Virus record (IMG/VR): IMGVR_UViG_3300030060_002404
Coordinates: 1 to 25,701 of that record
DNA from: a virus
DNA: 25,701 nucleotides
Strand: one strand, 5' to 3'
This document shows, piece after piece, positions 1 to 6,249 of this stretch. How positions within the stretch are numbered: the stretch's first letter is position 1; each line of letters begins with the position of its first letter. The notes beneath the pieces are model-generated. The model saw nothing but the letters and a program-made list of their open reading frames with translations. It did no database searches and was not told the origin of the DNA. The position numbers were made by a program, and so were the translations under genes.

Positions 1-17
1 ATGTACATAAATACCCT

Positions 18-245
18 TTATACTTTTTCGCCCCCCCCCATAACATCTATGTAATCTTTAGTAATCACTTGTAGTTCTTCTTGTAAGTCTGCTAGTTGTT
101 TCTTGAGTAATAGCTCGTTTAGTTCTACTCCTTGCAGTCCTTGTTGCATTGTCTTAATTAAAGATTGTTGCATCTTTATAAGTGTTTCTTGCTTGTCTAT
201 TATTCGCTTTGCTTCATCGAATAAGTCTAGTAGTTCCTTTGTCAT
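18..245 (-). CDS. Small coiled-coil-like protein of unknown function
   Basis: The 75-residue product is rich in Leu, Gln, Glu and Lys and is predicted by eye to be mostly helical, with heptad-like spacing over about residues 5-60, so a coiled coil is likely. I do not recognise a family. Its start overlaps the stop of the upstream gene as ATGA, which indicates translational coupling. The last codons run through nine consecutive G residues (C on the plus strand, 31-39), giving a Gly-Gly-Gly near the C-terminus. A length change in that tract would alter the tail of the protein. If the window is circular, the next gene downstream is terS, about 98 bases away. Confidence 0.7.
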   Translation of the reverse strand: MTKELLDLFDEAKRIIDKQETLIKMQQSLIKTMQQGLQGVELNELLLKKQLADLQEELQVITKDYIDVMGGGEKV

Positions 246-529
246 TCTTCGTTGTTGTTTAGTTTATCTAATTCAAAGTTTAGATGATTAATTGCTTTCT
301 GTATATCTTCATAAGGTGAATCGTGTTTATAATTACAACGGAGAAGATAACTAACAGCGACTCCTATATTATAACTTAAATCCCAATCCTCTACAACCTT
401 ACGAGCTTCATAACCGTAAGTATTACCAATATAATAGTTTGGTATAGGATTGCTCTTTATGTCTTCTATAACTTCTAAAGCTTCTTCTATATTTCTTGTA
501 TAGTCGTAATAATATTTTGAGTGTTTCAT
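242..529 (-). CDS. Hypothetical acidic early protein
   Basis: This encodes 95 residues starting at MKHSKYYYDY. I chose the ATG at 529 because it overlaps the stop of the HNH gene as ATGA, whereas an upstream in-frame ATG at 556 would add a lysine-rich leader and a longer overlap. The protein is Tyr- and Asn-rich with several helical stretches. It has no membrane segment and no motif I recognise. It sits in a run of small coupled genes between the HNH endonuclease and the left end of the window. Confidence 0.65.
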   Translation of the reverse strand: MKHSKYYYDYTRNIEEALEVIEDIKSNPIPNYYIGNTYGYEARKVVEDWDLSYNIGVAVSYLLRCNYKHDSPYEDIQKAINHLNFELDKLNNNEE

Positions 530-858
530 TTCTTTTTTCTTTTTGCTTTTGTCCACGCTGTCTTCTGATTATGATGGGGTAAACATAATGTCATTAAGTT
601 ATCTTGATTAAGTCTGTCACCACCATCTTTTATTTCTACTATGTGATCTATTATCACTCTATCTTTATAGTTTACTTTACCTTCCTCAGTACACCATCTG
701 CAATGAGGCTCTCTTTCTATGTGCCACTTTCTAAGGTTACGCCAAGCTCTACTATTATAAAAATCATAGTTCTCGGACTTATGCTTTTCTGTAAAGCCTG
801 TTTTCTTTTTGCTACTTGCAATCCATTTCTTTTTCTTTCCCTTTGGTAGATTAGGCAT
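526..858 (-). CDS. HNH endonuclease
   Basis: The 110-residue product is a compact HNH nuclease. Visible features are a zinc-binding CxxC at residues 53-56, the DH pair at 71-72 that begins the beta-beta-alpha-metal motif, an Asn at 87, and a second metal cluster made by Cys92 with His95-His96. The N- and C-termini are very lysine rich, as is usual for small phage HNH proteins. In HK97-type phages a gene of this class commonly lies immediately before terS and assists terminase cleavage of concatemers. Here it lies at the left end, which would be just upstream of terS if the genome is circular. A homing-endonuclease role is less likely because it lies in a tight operon and interrupts nothing visible. 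Confidence 0.9.
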   Translation of the reverse strand: MPNLPKGKKKKWIASSKKKTGFTEKHKSENYDFYNSRAWRNLRKWHIEREPHCRWCTEEGKVNYKDRVIIDHIVEIKDGGDRLNQDNLMTLCLPHHNQKTAWTKAKRKKK

Positions 859-1052
859 TAGTTAATAAAGTCTTTATCATCATATTCAGGTAACTTATAC
901 TCTATTGATATTATTGGTGGTATTCCATTATCTGTCAACCATTCATCCAAAGTATCAACTAATTTATCTATTGCTCTATCTTTAGCATCATCAAGTAGTT
1001 CTGTATCTTTTACATCTATCTCAATACTTACACTTGCAATTATTTTCATCAT
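858..1052 (-). CDS. Small acidic protein of unknown function
   Basis: The 64-residue acidic product begins with two methionines. The first ATG overlaps the upstream stop as ATGA, and the downstream gene is reached through a TAATG overlap, so coupling is seen on both sides. The N-terminal strand-like segment (KIIASVSIEIDV) followed by a helix suggests a small alpha/beta fold. I cannot assign a family. Its position just before the HNH gene is the only functional hint. Confidence 0.65.
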   Translation of the reverse strand: MMKIIASVSIEIDVKDTELLDDAKDRAIDKLVDTLDEWLTDNGIPPIISIEYKLPEYDDKDFIN

Positions 1053-1270
1053 ATGTATTTTTTAAAGTCCTCAATGTTTAAATAGGTTTTTGTTGAATAC
1101 CTTTCATTGTTTTCTTTGAGTCTTTTTTCTTCTATTCTTTTATCTTCTCTATATCCAAACATTAATTGAAATCCTATGTCTGTTTTAATTTTTTTTGGTA
1201 ATACTAACTCTAGTCCGTTCTCCGTTCTTTTATAAATCTCTTGATGCTTGGTTGCCCTTTTAATCTTCAA
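1049..1270 (-). CDS. Small basic protein of unknown function, non-ATG start
   Basis: The 73-residue reading frame is strongly basic and charged in its second half (EDKRIEEKRLKENNER). No ATG exists near the N-terminus: the first available codon is TTG at 1270, which overlaps the end of the upstream gene by 11 bases. The next internal Met is at residue 37, too deep to be convincing. The stop overlaps the next start as ATGA, which supports the frame being translated. I do not recognise a family. Confidence 0.55.
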   Translation of the reverse strand: MKIKRATKHQEIYKRTENGLELVLPKKIKTDIGFQLMFGYREDKRIEEKRLKENNERYSTKTYLNIEDFKKYI

Positions 1271-1625
1271 GAGTTGATTTATATTTATTTATTATTCTTT
1301 CCATCTGAGATTCATAAAAAAGAACAAAATCATATTTTTGATCGGTTTGCTCCCATACTCTATATAATACAGCTCTAAGTCTTTGTGATGCAGTCTTAGT
1401 TTTACCGACTTCAAAGTCTGTTGTAAACTTTTCTACTTCTTCTTGTTCTGCTTTGCTTATGTCATCAGAACTTATTAAAACCATTCCAGGAGTTTTACGC
1501 AAACTAAATACTCTCATCATTGTTTCTTCTGGTAGCTCTTGAGTATGTATGTTAATACTTAGAGTTCCGTCAGATAATGTGCTTACCTTGTTCACTCCTC
1601 CCTCGAATATTACTGTCTTTTTCAT
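1260..1625 (-). CDS. Hypothetical phage protein
   Basis: The product is 121 residues starting MKKTVIFEGG. I placed the start at the ATG at 1625, because the longer frame to 1652 opens only with TTG and lies inside another possible small gene. The sequence has a beta-rich N-terminal half (TVIFEGGVNKVSTLSDGTL) and a helical C-terminal half. It looks like a small cytoplasmic protein without membrane segments. I do not recognise the family. It follows the methyltransferase gene and precedes a run of tiny genes leading to the HNH endonuclease. Confidence 0.65.
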   Translation of the reverse strand: MKKTVIFEGGVNKVSTLSDGTLSINIHTQELPEETMMRVFSLRKTPGMVLISSDDISKAEQEEVEKFTTDFEVGKTKTASQRLRAVLYRVWEQTDQKYDFVLFYESQMERIINKYKSTLED

Positions 1626-1722
1626 TTCGATAAATATATAAAATTGATTCAATTATCCAATCATCTGAATTAAAAATTATAAACAATCGGTTGTTAATCC
1701 ACCTCTCTAATCTTTTATTCAT
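1570..1722 (-). CDS. Possible 50-codon gene filling the gap after the DPPY methyltransferase
   Basis: An ATG at 1722 overlaps the methyltransferase stop as ATGAATAA and opens 50 codons ending in TGA at 1570-1572. It begins MNKRLERWINNRLFIIFNSD and carries an aromatic, Ile-rich middle. It overlaps the next gene by about 55 bases in another frame, so its last third may be fortuitous. The same eight-base ATGAATAA junction occurs at 3814-3821, where a more convincing small gene follows. The coding claim rests on that junction and on the absence of any other explanation for the gap. Confidence 0.4.
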   Translation of the reverse strand: MNKRLERWINNRLFIIFNSDDWIIESILYIYRNEKDSNIRGRSEQGKHII

Positions 1723-2239
1723 TGAATAAATTATTTAATTTTTTTTCTACTACACAAATAGTATCATTGTGACTTCCTCCGTGTGCTACTATAAGTATTT
1801 CTATTATTTCAAAATCTCTTTTTTTACCTATGCCATTACTATTCCAACCAAAAGAAATTACTATTGAATTGTTTTTAGTTATTCTAAATATTTCATTTTT
1901 TAACTTACTCCAAAAAGAACTTTGAGTAGTTTCCCAGTTTACTGACTTATTAAGTTTTTTGTAAACTTCGCTGACTTGTCTTGGACTATATGGTGGGTCG
2001 AATAATACTAAGTCTATTGTATTGCTTTTTATTTGTTTTAAAAAATCTAAAGCATCTAAATTAAAATCAGTCTTGTAAGATTTATCTAAATCATTAGTAA
2101 TTTTTGCTATTTTATTTTTATTAGCAAAAGGGTCAATACTTAATAAATTTTTGTTGTTATACTTATCTATCAATTTAGATATACATTTAATGTCAAATGT
2201 ATTTTTGTTAGGCATTTCCCACACTCTTTTAATTATCAT
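1715..2239 (-). CDS. DPPY-class DNA methyltransferase (N6-adenine or N4-cytosine)
   Basis: The 174-residue product carries the catalytic DPPY tetrapeptide of amino-methyltransferases at residues 81-84, preceded by a hydrophobic strand (DLVLF). A segment LSIDPFAN (about 33-40) occupies the place of the SAM-binding motif I, but lacks the usual glycine pattern. ISFGWNSNGIG (about 128-138) resembles the strand and loop that follow motif IV in short phage methyltransferases. DPPY implies transfer of a methyl group from SAM to the exocyclic amine of adenine, or less likely cytosine. No restriction partner is adjacent, so this looks like an orphan enzyme that could protect phage DNA. The start overlaps the NinG stop as ATGA. 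Confidence 0.8.
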   Translation of the reverse strand: MIIKRVWEMPNKNTFDIKCISKLIDKYNNKNLLSIDPFANKNKIAKITNDLDKSYKTDFNLDALDFLKQIKSNTIDLVLFDPPYSPRQVSEVYKKLNKSVNWETTQSSFWSKLKNEIFRITKNNSIVISFGWNSNGIGKKRDFEIIEILIVAHGGSHNDTICVVEKKLNNLFNE

Positions 2240-2625
2240 AGCTCTCTAATCTTTTGTTTATACCTTTCGATTGCTTCTTCATAGTCTACTCTGTTTAGTT
2301 TTATAATAGTGTTGCTTCTAATTTCTATTTCTTCAGCAGTACCTTTTCCAAATGTTTCATCTAAGTAAACTCCAAACTTATACTGCATTCCATTTTTAAA
2401 AATATTACAAGACACACATTGGTTTTGTACGTTATACTCGCAGTATCGAGTTGCCATCTTAGCTCTTGTCATAAAATGACCAGCTTGCATTCTATCCTTC
2501 CAATGTCTTTTAACTCCACAAGTGAAACAAGTAATAAAACCTAAATGGTCTGCATTTCTACGTCTTATATATTCGCTAAATACTTTGTCTAGCTTTTTCT
2601 TTAGTTTACTTATTGTTGTGGGCAT
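2236..2625 (-). CDS. ninG: NinG-family (Rap) recombination protein
   Basis: The 129-residue protein has the hallmark layout of the lambda NinG/Rap family: CxxC at residues 33-36, the QAGHFM motif at 47-52, ATRYCEYNV at 58-66, and a second CxxC at 70-73. These residues would form a zinc-bound, HNH-like fold. Lambda Rap is a structure-specific nuclease that helps resolve recombination intermediates. The length is somewhat shorter than lambda NinG. It lies between two methyltransferase genes, with TAATG and ATGA overlaps on its two sides, so it belongs to the DNA-metabolism operon. Confidence 0.9.
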   Translation of the reverse strand: MPTTISKLKKKLDKVFSEYIRRRNADHLGFITCFTCGVKRHWKDRMQAGHFMTRAKMATRYCEYNVQNQCVSCNIFKNGMQYKFGVYLDETFGKGTAEEIEIRSNTIIKLNRVDYEEAIERYKQKIREL

Positions 2626-3263
2626 TAGAATAGTACTTTTTGATTTGAGTCTTTTTTTTGTATTATACCCATAGCTGTATCTAATATAGTTTTACCAGCT
2701 TCATAATCTACTAAGTTTCTAGCTATTTTGGTTACGCTTTGTTTTCCCTTATATTTTCTAAAGTTGTAATCGTGAAACTTGCATAATCCATCAACTTCAT
2801 TTTTTGTTTGTGAAATAGAAAATTTTCTATCTCCTAAATCACTCGGAAGATTAAAATTTGTCCAGTATAAGTGTCTACCTCTTTTTTTAGGATTTAGCAT
2901 TGGTTGATAGTATGGTATAACATTTTCAACAACATATTTTCCTTTAAAATGATAATCTAAAAGAAGTATCTCTTGATAAAGTTTCATATTTGGATAAATT
3001 GGACTTTTACCATTTGCACCTATCGCCCAATATCTTGCTCTTGAATGTGTTGGACACGGTGGGCTACTCCATATAAAATCAAATTCTTTATAATGATTTA
3101 ACAAGTATTGGTGTGCATCAGATACTATAACTTTATCATTAGGAAACCTTTCTTGATATAACATAGCTAATTCTTCATCTAATTCTACTGATGTAATATC
3201 GTGTTCATCTCCCCACTTATAGCGATTACCACCTAAACAAGCGAATAAATTTAATATCTTCAT
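2625..3263 (-). CDS. Orphan C5-cytosine DNA methyltransferase
   Basis: The 212-residue product shows the ordered motifs of C5-cytosine methyltransferases: motif I LNLFACLGGN (4-13) for SAM binding, motif IV SSPPCPTHS (66-74) with catalytic Cys70, motif VI ENV (113-115), and a motif VIII-like GRHLYWTN (129-136). It is much shorter than Dcm or HhaI, so the target recognition region must be minimal, as in other short phage enzymes. No cognate restriction gene is nearby. The role is presumably self-protection against host restriction or marking of phage DNA. Its start overlaps the preceding gene as ATGA. Confidence 0.87.
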   Translation of the reverse strand: MKILNLFACLGGNRYKWGDEHDITSVELDEELAMLYQERFPNDKVIVSDAHQYLLNHYKEFDFIWSSPPCPTHSRARYWAIGANGKSPIYPNMKLYQEILLLDYHFKGKYVVENVIPYYQPMLNPKKRGRHLYWTNFNLPSDLGDRKFSISQTKNEVDGLCKFHDYNFRKYKGKQSVTKIARNLVDYEAGKTILDTAMGIIQKKDSNQKVLF

Positions 3264-3685
3264 TTTCCAATTTTTTTAATCTCTCTTTTATCAATAGCAT
3301 TTTTAAAACTACTTATTCTTTTTTTGTAGATTTCATATTCCTCTATTTGATTGGTTTGTCTTTTTAGAGCTTTTGTTTTTTTATAATCTCTCAACGCTTG
3401 ACTCCACATAGGAACATTAACAAAGTGAGGTCCGTCATTGTTTCTTATGTATTTATTTAATGCAAATCTAACCTCATCTAATTCCATTGATCCATAATCA
3501 TTAGCTAAATCATTAGTAAAAACATTAGTCATCTGAACTATTATCTCGGCTTCAGGGGATTGTCCTAATTGAACATAAAGAGTTGATATTATATCAAAAC
3601 ATTGTTTTTTTAACTCTTGTATGTTATTAGCATACATATACCACACTTGTTTACTTTTGTCTTCCATCTTTTCCTTTTTGAACAT
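3260..3685 (-). CDS. Hypothetical replication-module protein
   Basis: The frame encodes 141 residues from the ATG at 3685. A second ATG at 3667 (MEDKSKQVW) follows an AAAAAGGAAAAG stretch and is an equally good start. The protein is helical, with a conserved-looking core (LGQSPEAEIIVQMTNVF, then PHFVNVPMWSQALRDYKK) and a basic C-terminus. The P-x-x-W-x-x-A-L-R-D-Y segment and the position after the initiator gene are reminiscent of helicase-loader proteins. That is an inference from context and not a family match. It is coupled to the C5 methyltransferase gene by an ATGA overlap. Confidence 0.7.
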   Translation of the reverse strand: MFKKEKMEDKSKQVWYMYANNIQELKKQCFDIISTLYVQLGQSPEAEIIVQMTNVFTNDLANDYGSMELDEVRFALNKYIRNNDGPHFVNVPMWSQALRDYKKTKALKRQTNQIEEYEIYKKRISSFKNAIDKREIKKIGK

Positions 3686-3821
3686 ATTTCCAGCCAGTTA
3701 TTAAATAGTAATTATCCCAAGTTATCTTATCTTTAAATTTAGTACAGTTAGAATGCAACTTAAACATATTTTCAACTGTTACATCTTTTCTTTCTACTAT
3801 TTCGTTTTTATATTTATTCAT
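3651..3821 (-). CDS. Small 56-codon gene after the replication initiator
   Basis: An ATG at 3821 overlaps the stop of the replication gene as ATGAATAA and opens 56 codons ending in TAA at 3651-3653. This fills the otherwise empty gap between two genes. The product begins MNKYKNEIVERKDVTVENMF, continues with a Trp/Tyr-rich stretch (WDNYYLITGWKYV) and ends in a basic tail. It overlaps the next gene by 17 or 35 bases, depending on that gene's start. I recognise no family. The dense packing and the coupling junction make it a likely real gene. Confidence 0.65.
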   Translation of the reverse strand: MNKYKNEIVERKDVTVENMFKLHSNCTKFKDKITWDNYYLITGWKYVQKGKDGRQK

Positions 3822-4488
3822 TAAATTCTTTGTTTATCATTTCAAGTCCTTTATGATAGTTAGATAGTATCTTTTGAACTTTAGATTGTTTTTCTGTTTT
3901 AAGCTCAAATAATCCTTTCCAACCATTCTCTATTGATTGTTGGATAATTTGCGCCTGGTTTTCTTTGTTGTTGTTGGAGATTCTTAATAGCTTAGATATT
4001 GCAGCAGATTCACCTAAAGGCTTGTAAGATGATCTGAATTGTTCTTTACGAAATGCTTTCCATAATTCCCAAGCTTCAAGATTTAATTCAAAAGGATAGT
4101 CCCTTTCTGTTTTAATATTATTAGTATTTAGTTTAATATTAGTATTTAGTAGTGGTTGATTTTCTATATGTAGATTTTCTACTTCTTGAAAATCGGTATG
4201 TGGTTTTTCATAGACTATATAATCCCAACTAACAATCTTTCCTTTTTCTCTTTTCTGTTCTCTTTTCATATAGCCGTTAGATGTAAGTTCTTTAAATGCT
4301 GAGTAAATAGCAGACTTTCCATCTGTACTCCATTTTTCAACTTCTTCAACATATAGCCTCCAGTCATTAGGCAAAGCCAAGAGGTGACATAGCAACCCCT
4401 TAGCTTTTAAAGATAAGTTCTTATTAAAAATAAACTCATTGTTTATTGTAGTAAAGTTTTTATTCTTTTCTACTCTAATTCTTTTCAT
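3814..4488 (-). CDS. Phage replication initiator, O-like, with winged helix
   Basis: The 224-residue protein has an N-terminal winged-helix region (about residues 20-80, LSLKAKGLLCHLLALPNDWR, then SAIYSAFKELTSNGY) typical of phage replication proteins that bind an origin. An Asn-rich linker (114-128) is followed by a C-terminal helical region (139-196, with IIQQSIENGWKGLF). That region resembles the DnaD/DnaT-like or helicase-recruiting ends of such proteins. The linker is encoded by an AT-rich tandem repeat at 4111-4149. By analogy with lambda gene O, whose iterons lie inside the gene, this could be the origin. The gene follows a small HTH gene with an overlap of 14 bases. The domain reading is solid at the N-terminus and weaker at the C-terminus. 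Confidence 0.8.
   Translation of the reverse strand: MKRIRVEKNKNFTTINNEFIFNKNLSLKAKGLLCHLLALPNDWRLYVEEVEKWSTDGKSAIYSAFKELTSNGYMKREQKREKGKIVSWDYIVYEKPHTDFQEVENLHIENQPLLNTNIKLNTNNIKTERDYPFELNLEAWELWKAFRKEQFRSSYKPLGESAAISKLLRISNNNKENQAQIIQQSIENGWKGLFELKTEKQSKVQKILSNYHKGLEMINKEFNE
4111..4149. repeat. AT-rich tandem repeat inside the replication initiator gene, candidate origin
   Basis: On the plus strand TTTAATATT-att-AGTATTTAG (4111-4131) is followed directly by TTTAATATT-AGTATTTAG (4132-4149). The two copies are identical apart from a three-base insert. It encodes the repeated LNTNIK / LNTNNIK segment in the interdomain linker of the initiator. An AT-rich direct repeat in the linker of an O-like gene is where lambdoid origins sit. 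Only two copies are present, so slippage in low-complexity DNA is a simple alternative. Confidence 0.5.
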
Positions 4489-4702
4489 TTAAAGTATATT
4501 TTGAAAAAGTTACTTTTTCTTTGAATTTATTTATTCCTGATATTAATTCAGATTTTATGTTGTGTCCTTCATCTTTCAACTCGCATATTCTTGATGATAA
4601 TCTCATTATTGAATATTCACTAAGAGCATCAATTGGAGTAAGTGATCCAATTTCTTTAAGATGTCTTAAAACCTTTTCTTTTTGTGATAATTTAGTTTTC
4701 AT
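4475..4702 (-). CDS. Small winged-helix DNA-binding protein
   Basis: The 75-residue product starts MKTKLSQKEKVLRHLKEIGS and matches by eye the small helix-turn-helix family found beside phage replication genes. A first helix (KEKVLRHLKEIG) is followed by SLTPIDALSEYSIMRLSSRICELKDEG, where the helix-turn-helix and the start of a wing would lie. It probably binds DNA, perhaps as a regulator of this operon or an accessory replication factor. The gene is separated by 22 A/T-rich bases from the DnaA-like gene upstream and overlaps the initiator downstream. Confidence 0.75.
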   Translation of the reverse strand: MKTKLSQKEKVLRHLKEIGSLTPIDALSEYSIMRLSSRICELKDEGHNIKSELISGINKFKEKVTFSKYTLNEKN

Positions 4703-4724
4703 TGTTTTTATTTATTGGTTAATA

Positions 4725-5123
4725 TTAAATTCCTAATCCTTGATTTTCTTTCATTTTTTGTTTTAAATAATCATTATATCTTTTCTTTTTGATATTGACT
4801 ATTTCTCGTATTAGTTCTTTAGGCTCAATATAATCTATTTGAAGTTTAAAGAACTCTAATAAATCGTGATATTTATGTCCATAGTAATTATCAAACTCAA
4901 TTAACTCTTTATGTTTTTTATAATGATGTATGATTGAAGCGTGATTTAATTTAAAGGCATTTGCTATCTCAGTCCATTTTAACTCTAGTATGTCTTTACA
5001 TATAGCAAAAGCCATTCTTCGATTATCAACTATATGTCTTTTTCTACTTCTGGAAAGCAATTCTTTTTCTGACATCTTAGTCACAAAGCAAACCACTTTT
5101 TTAACTCTTTCAATTTTATTCAT
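4725..5123 (-). CDS. DnaA domain IV-like DNA-binding protein
   Basis: The 132-residue protein carries a segment that reads like the C-terminal DNA-binding domain of DnaA. Residues 25-45 (RSRKRHIVDNRRMAFAICKDI) recall the basic loop and helix of domain IV. LKWTEIANAFKLNHASIIHHYKKH (48-71) recalls the helix-turn-helix and the DnaA signature, with NHASIIHHY in place of DHSTVxHA. There is no AAA+ domain. It is therefore a stand-alone DnaA-box-type binder that could act at the phage origin, recruit or block host DnaA, or regulate transcription. It sits two genes upstream of the O-like initiator. Confidence 0.75.
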   Translation of the reverse strand: MNKIERVKKVVCFVTKMSEKELLSRSRKRHIVDNRRMAFAICKDILELKWTEIANAFKLNHASIIHHYKKHKELIEFDNYYGHKYHDLLEFFKLQIDYIEPKELIREIVNIKKKRYNDYLKQKMKENQGLGI

Positions 5124-5388
5124 TTGAATTTTTTGTTTTAATGTAATGATCCTCTAACTCTTGACAATTCTCTTGTCTAATGATTGTTTGAGTAATAAAT
5201 TTATCACCGATATTTATATACCAATCTGCAAGAGTAACTTCATAATGATTTTCTTTTTCTACTAGCTTAGTAGCTTTTTTGTTTAGATGCAACCATCCTT
5301 TGTTTCGTCTTAATTTAAAACAATAGCTAGTTTCCAAGTCATAAACTTCTTCTCTTGAATCTTTATTAAAAAGGTAAGTCTTTGCCAT
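5116..5388 (-). CDS. Hypothetical early protein
   Basis: I use the ATG at 5388 (MAKTYLFNKDS), which gives 90 residues. A longer frame begins at 5415 but overlaps the ssDNA-binding gene by 50 bases. The sequence contains beta-like stretches (YEVTLADWYINIGDKFITQTIIRQ) and a charged C-terminus. No family is recognised. Its place between the ssDNA-binding protein and the DnaA-like protein suggests a role in DNA metabolism. It overlaps both neighbours. Confidence 0.65.
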   Translation of the reverse strand: MAKTYLFNKDSREEVYDLETSYCFKLRRNKGWLHLNKKATKLVEKENHYEVTLADWYINIGDKFITQTIIRQENCQELEDHYIKTKNSNE

Positions 5389-5809
5389 TGCTATCGTTTT
5401 TTGGTTTAACATCATTTAACACCCACTCTTTAAAAGCATCTGCTATTTCTAATATCTTAGCAACATCATCAGTACCTACAATATTACAAGCATTAGTCAA
5501 AGCGTTCTGCTTTACTATATATTCTTGAGTCTTATTGTCTTTTGGTACTTGAGTAAAACTTTTAGATCCACCTTGTTGGAATGTTGAAGCTGGTTTTATT
5601 TTATTGATTTTAGTTCCGTTATATTCTCTTGTCGTTACTTCTATTGAAGCTGTCTGTCCCTCTATAAATTTGTTTTGAGTTTCTGTCTTTGACAAATACT
5701 CACCCTTAAATCCATCTTCAAACTCTAAGAGCCACTTATAAAAGTGTCCGTACTGAGATTCAAAATCTCCTACTTTTTTAACTGATTTGACTACTTTTTC
5801 CATTATCAT
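5366..5809 (-). CDS. Single-stranded DNA-binding protein (OB-fold type)
   Basis: The 147-residue protein has a beta-rich N-terminal region (residues 5-75, with YGHFYKWLLEFEDGFKGEYL and the QTASIEVTTREYNGTKINKI strands) that fits an OB fold. A Gln/Ser-rich linker and a helical region (95-131) follow. The protein ends in KDLPF, matching the acidic-Pro-Phe tip by which SSB proteins recruit partners. Phage SSBs of this layout lie in replication operons as here. An alternative start at 5803 (MEKVVKS) is equally plausible. The assignment rests on fold impression plus the C-terminal tip. Confidence 0.7.
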   Translation of the reverse strand: MIMEKVVKSVKKVGDFESQYGHFYKWLLEFEDGFKGEYLSKTETQNKFIEGQTASIEVTTREYNGTKINKIKPASTFQQGGSKSFTQVPKDNKTQEYIVKQNALTNACNIVGTDDVAKILEIADAFKEWVLNDVKPKNDSNGKDLPF

Positions 5810-6002
5810 AAAATTTTATTGGTTTAACTTTGTTTTTAATTTCATTTTGAATTTTGAGAAAATTATTAAAATGCTCTTGGCATTCATCATATAAATCTTC
5901 TAAAATTATTCTGTCACAAGCATATCTATAATCAAGATTATTTCTTTCTATTTGATTTGCTATATATCTAAGCTTGTCTACTAATTTATTTCTATCTTCC
6001 AT
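5778..6002 (-). CDS. Hypothetical early protein
   Basis: The 74-residue product is charged and helical (NKLVDKLRYIANQIERNNLD). It contains a Cys-Asp-Arg stretch and a second helical segment (EDLYDECQEHFNNFLKIQ). It has no membrane segment and no motif I can name. It overlaps the start of the ssDNA-binding gene by about 30 bases. It is probably a small DNA-metabolism accessory protein by context only. Confidence 0.6.
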   Translation of the reverse strand: MEDRNKLVDKLRYIANQIERNNLDYRYACDRIILEDLYDECQEHFNNFLKIQNEIKNKVKPIKFYDNGKSSQIS

Positions 6003-6008
6003 ATTAGT

Positions 6009-6245
6009 TTAATTAGTTCCGTATTTTATGTAAAATACCACCATAGTAACAAAAGAGCCACTATAAAGGCTTAACACCTCTGTGTAGTATGTAGGTATCA
6101 AAAACAATAGAAGTATCGTTAGAAACGCTAATACCATAGTATAACTACATAATTGGGTTAAAGTAAAGCTAAAGAATTGAACTTGAGTACCTAATTCCAT
6201 TTTAGCATCTAAATAGTTTGGCTTGTGTAAGTCGTTTGTCTTCAT
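6009..6245 (-). CDS. Small early membrane protein with two transmembrane segments
   Basis: The 78-residue product has a polar N-terminus and two hydrophobic segments, about residues 35-51 (YTMVLAFLTILLLFLIP) and 57-74 (LSLYSGSFVTMVVFYIKYG). It is expressed from the early/replication cluster and not the lysis cassette. Possible roles are membrane anchoring of replication or superinfection exclusion, and an early-placed holin is conceivable. Nothing in the sequence separates these. It lies 4 bases after the upstream gene's stop and 6 bases before the next gene. Confidence 0.65.
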   Translation of the reverse strand: MKTNDLHKPNYLDAKMELGTQVQFFSFTLTQLCSYTMVLAFLTILLLFLIPTYYTEVLSLYSGSFVTMVVFYIKYGTN

Positions 6246-6249
6246 AATA

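Noticed and set aside
604-849. Open frame on the plus strand opposite the HNH gene (also 103-291, 4521-4736, 9945-10265, 12708-12983, 18550-18834 and others)
   Set aside because: These lie antisense to clear minus-strand genes, are low complexity or Ser/Ile/Phe-rich, and have no motif or junction support. They are shadows of the coding strand.
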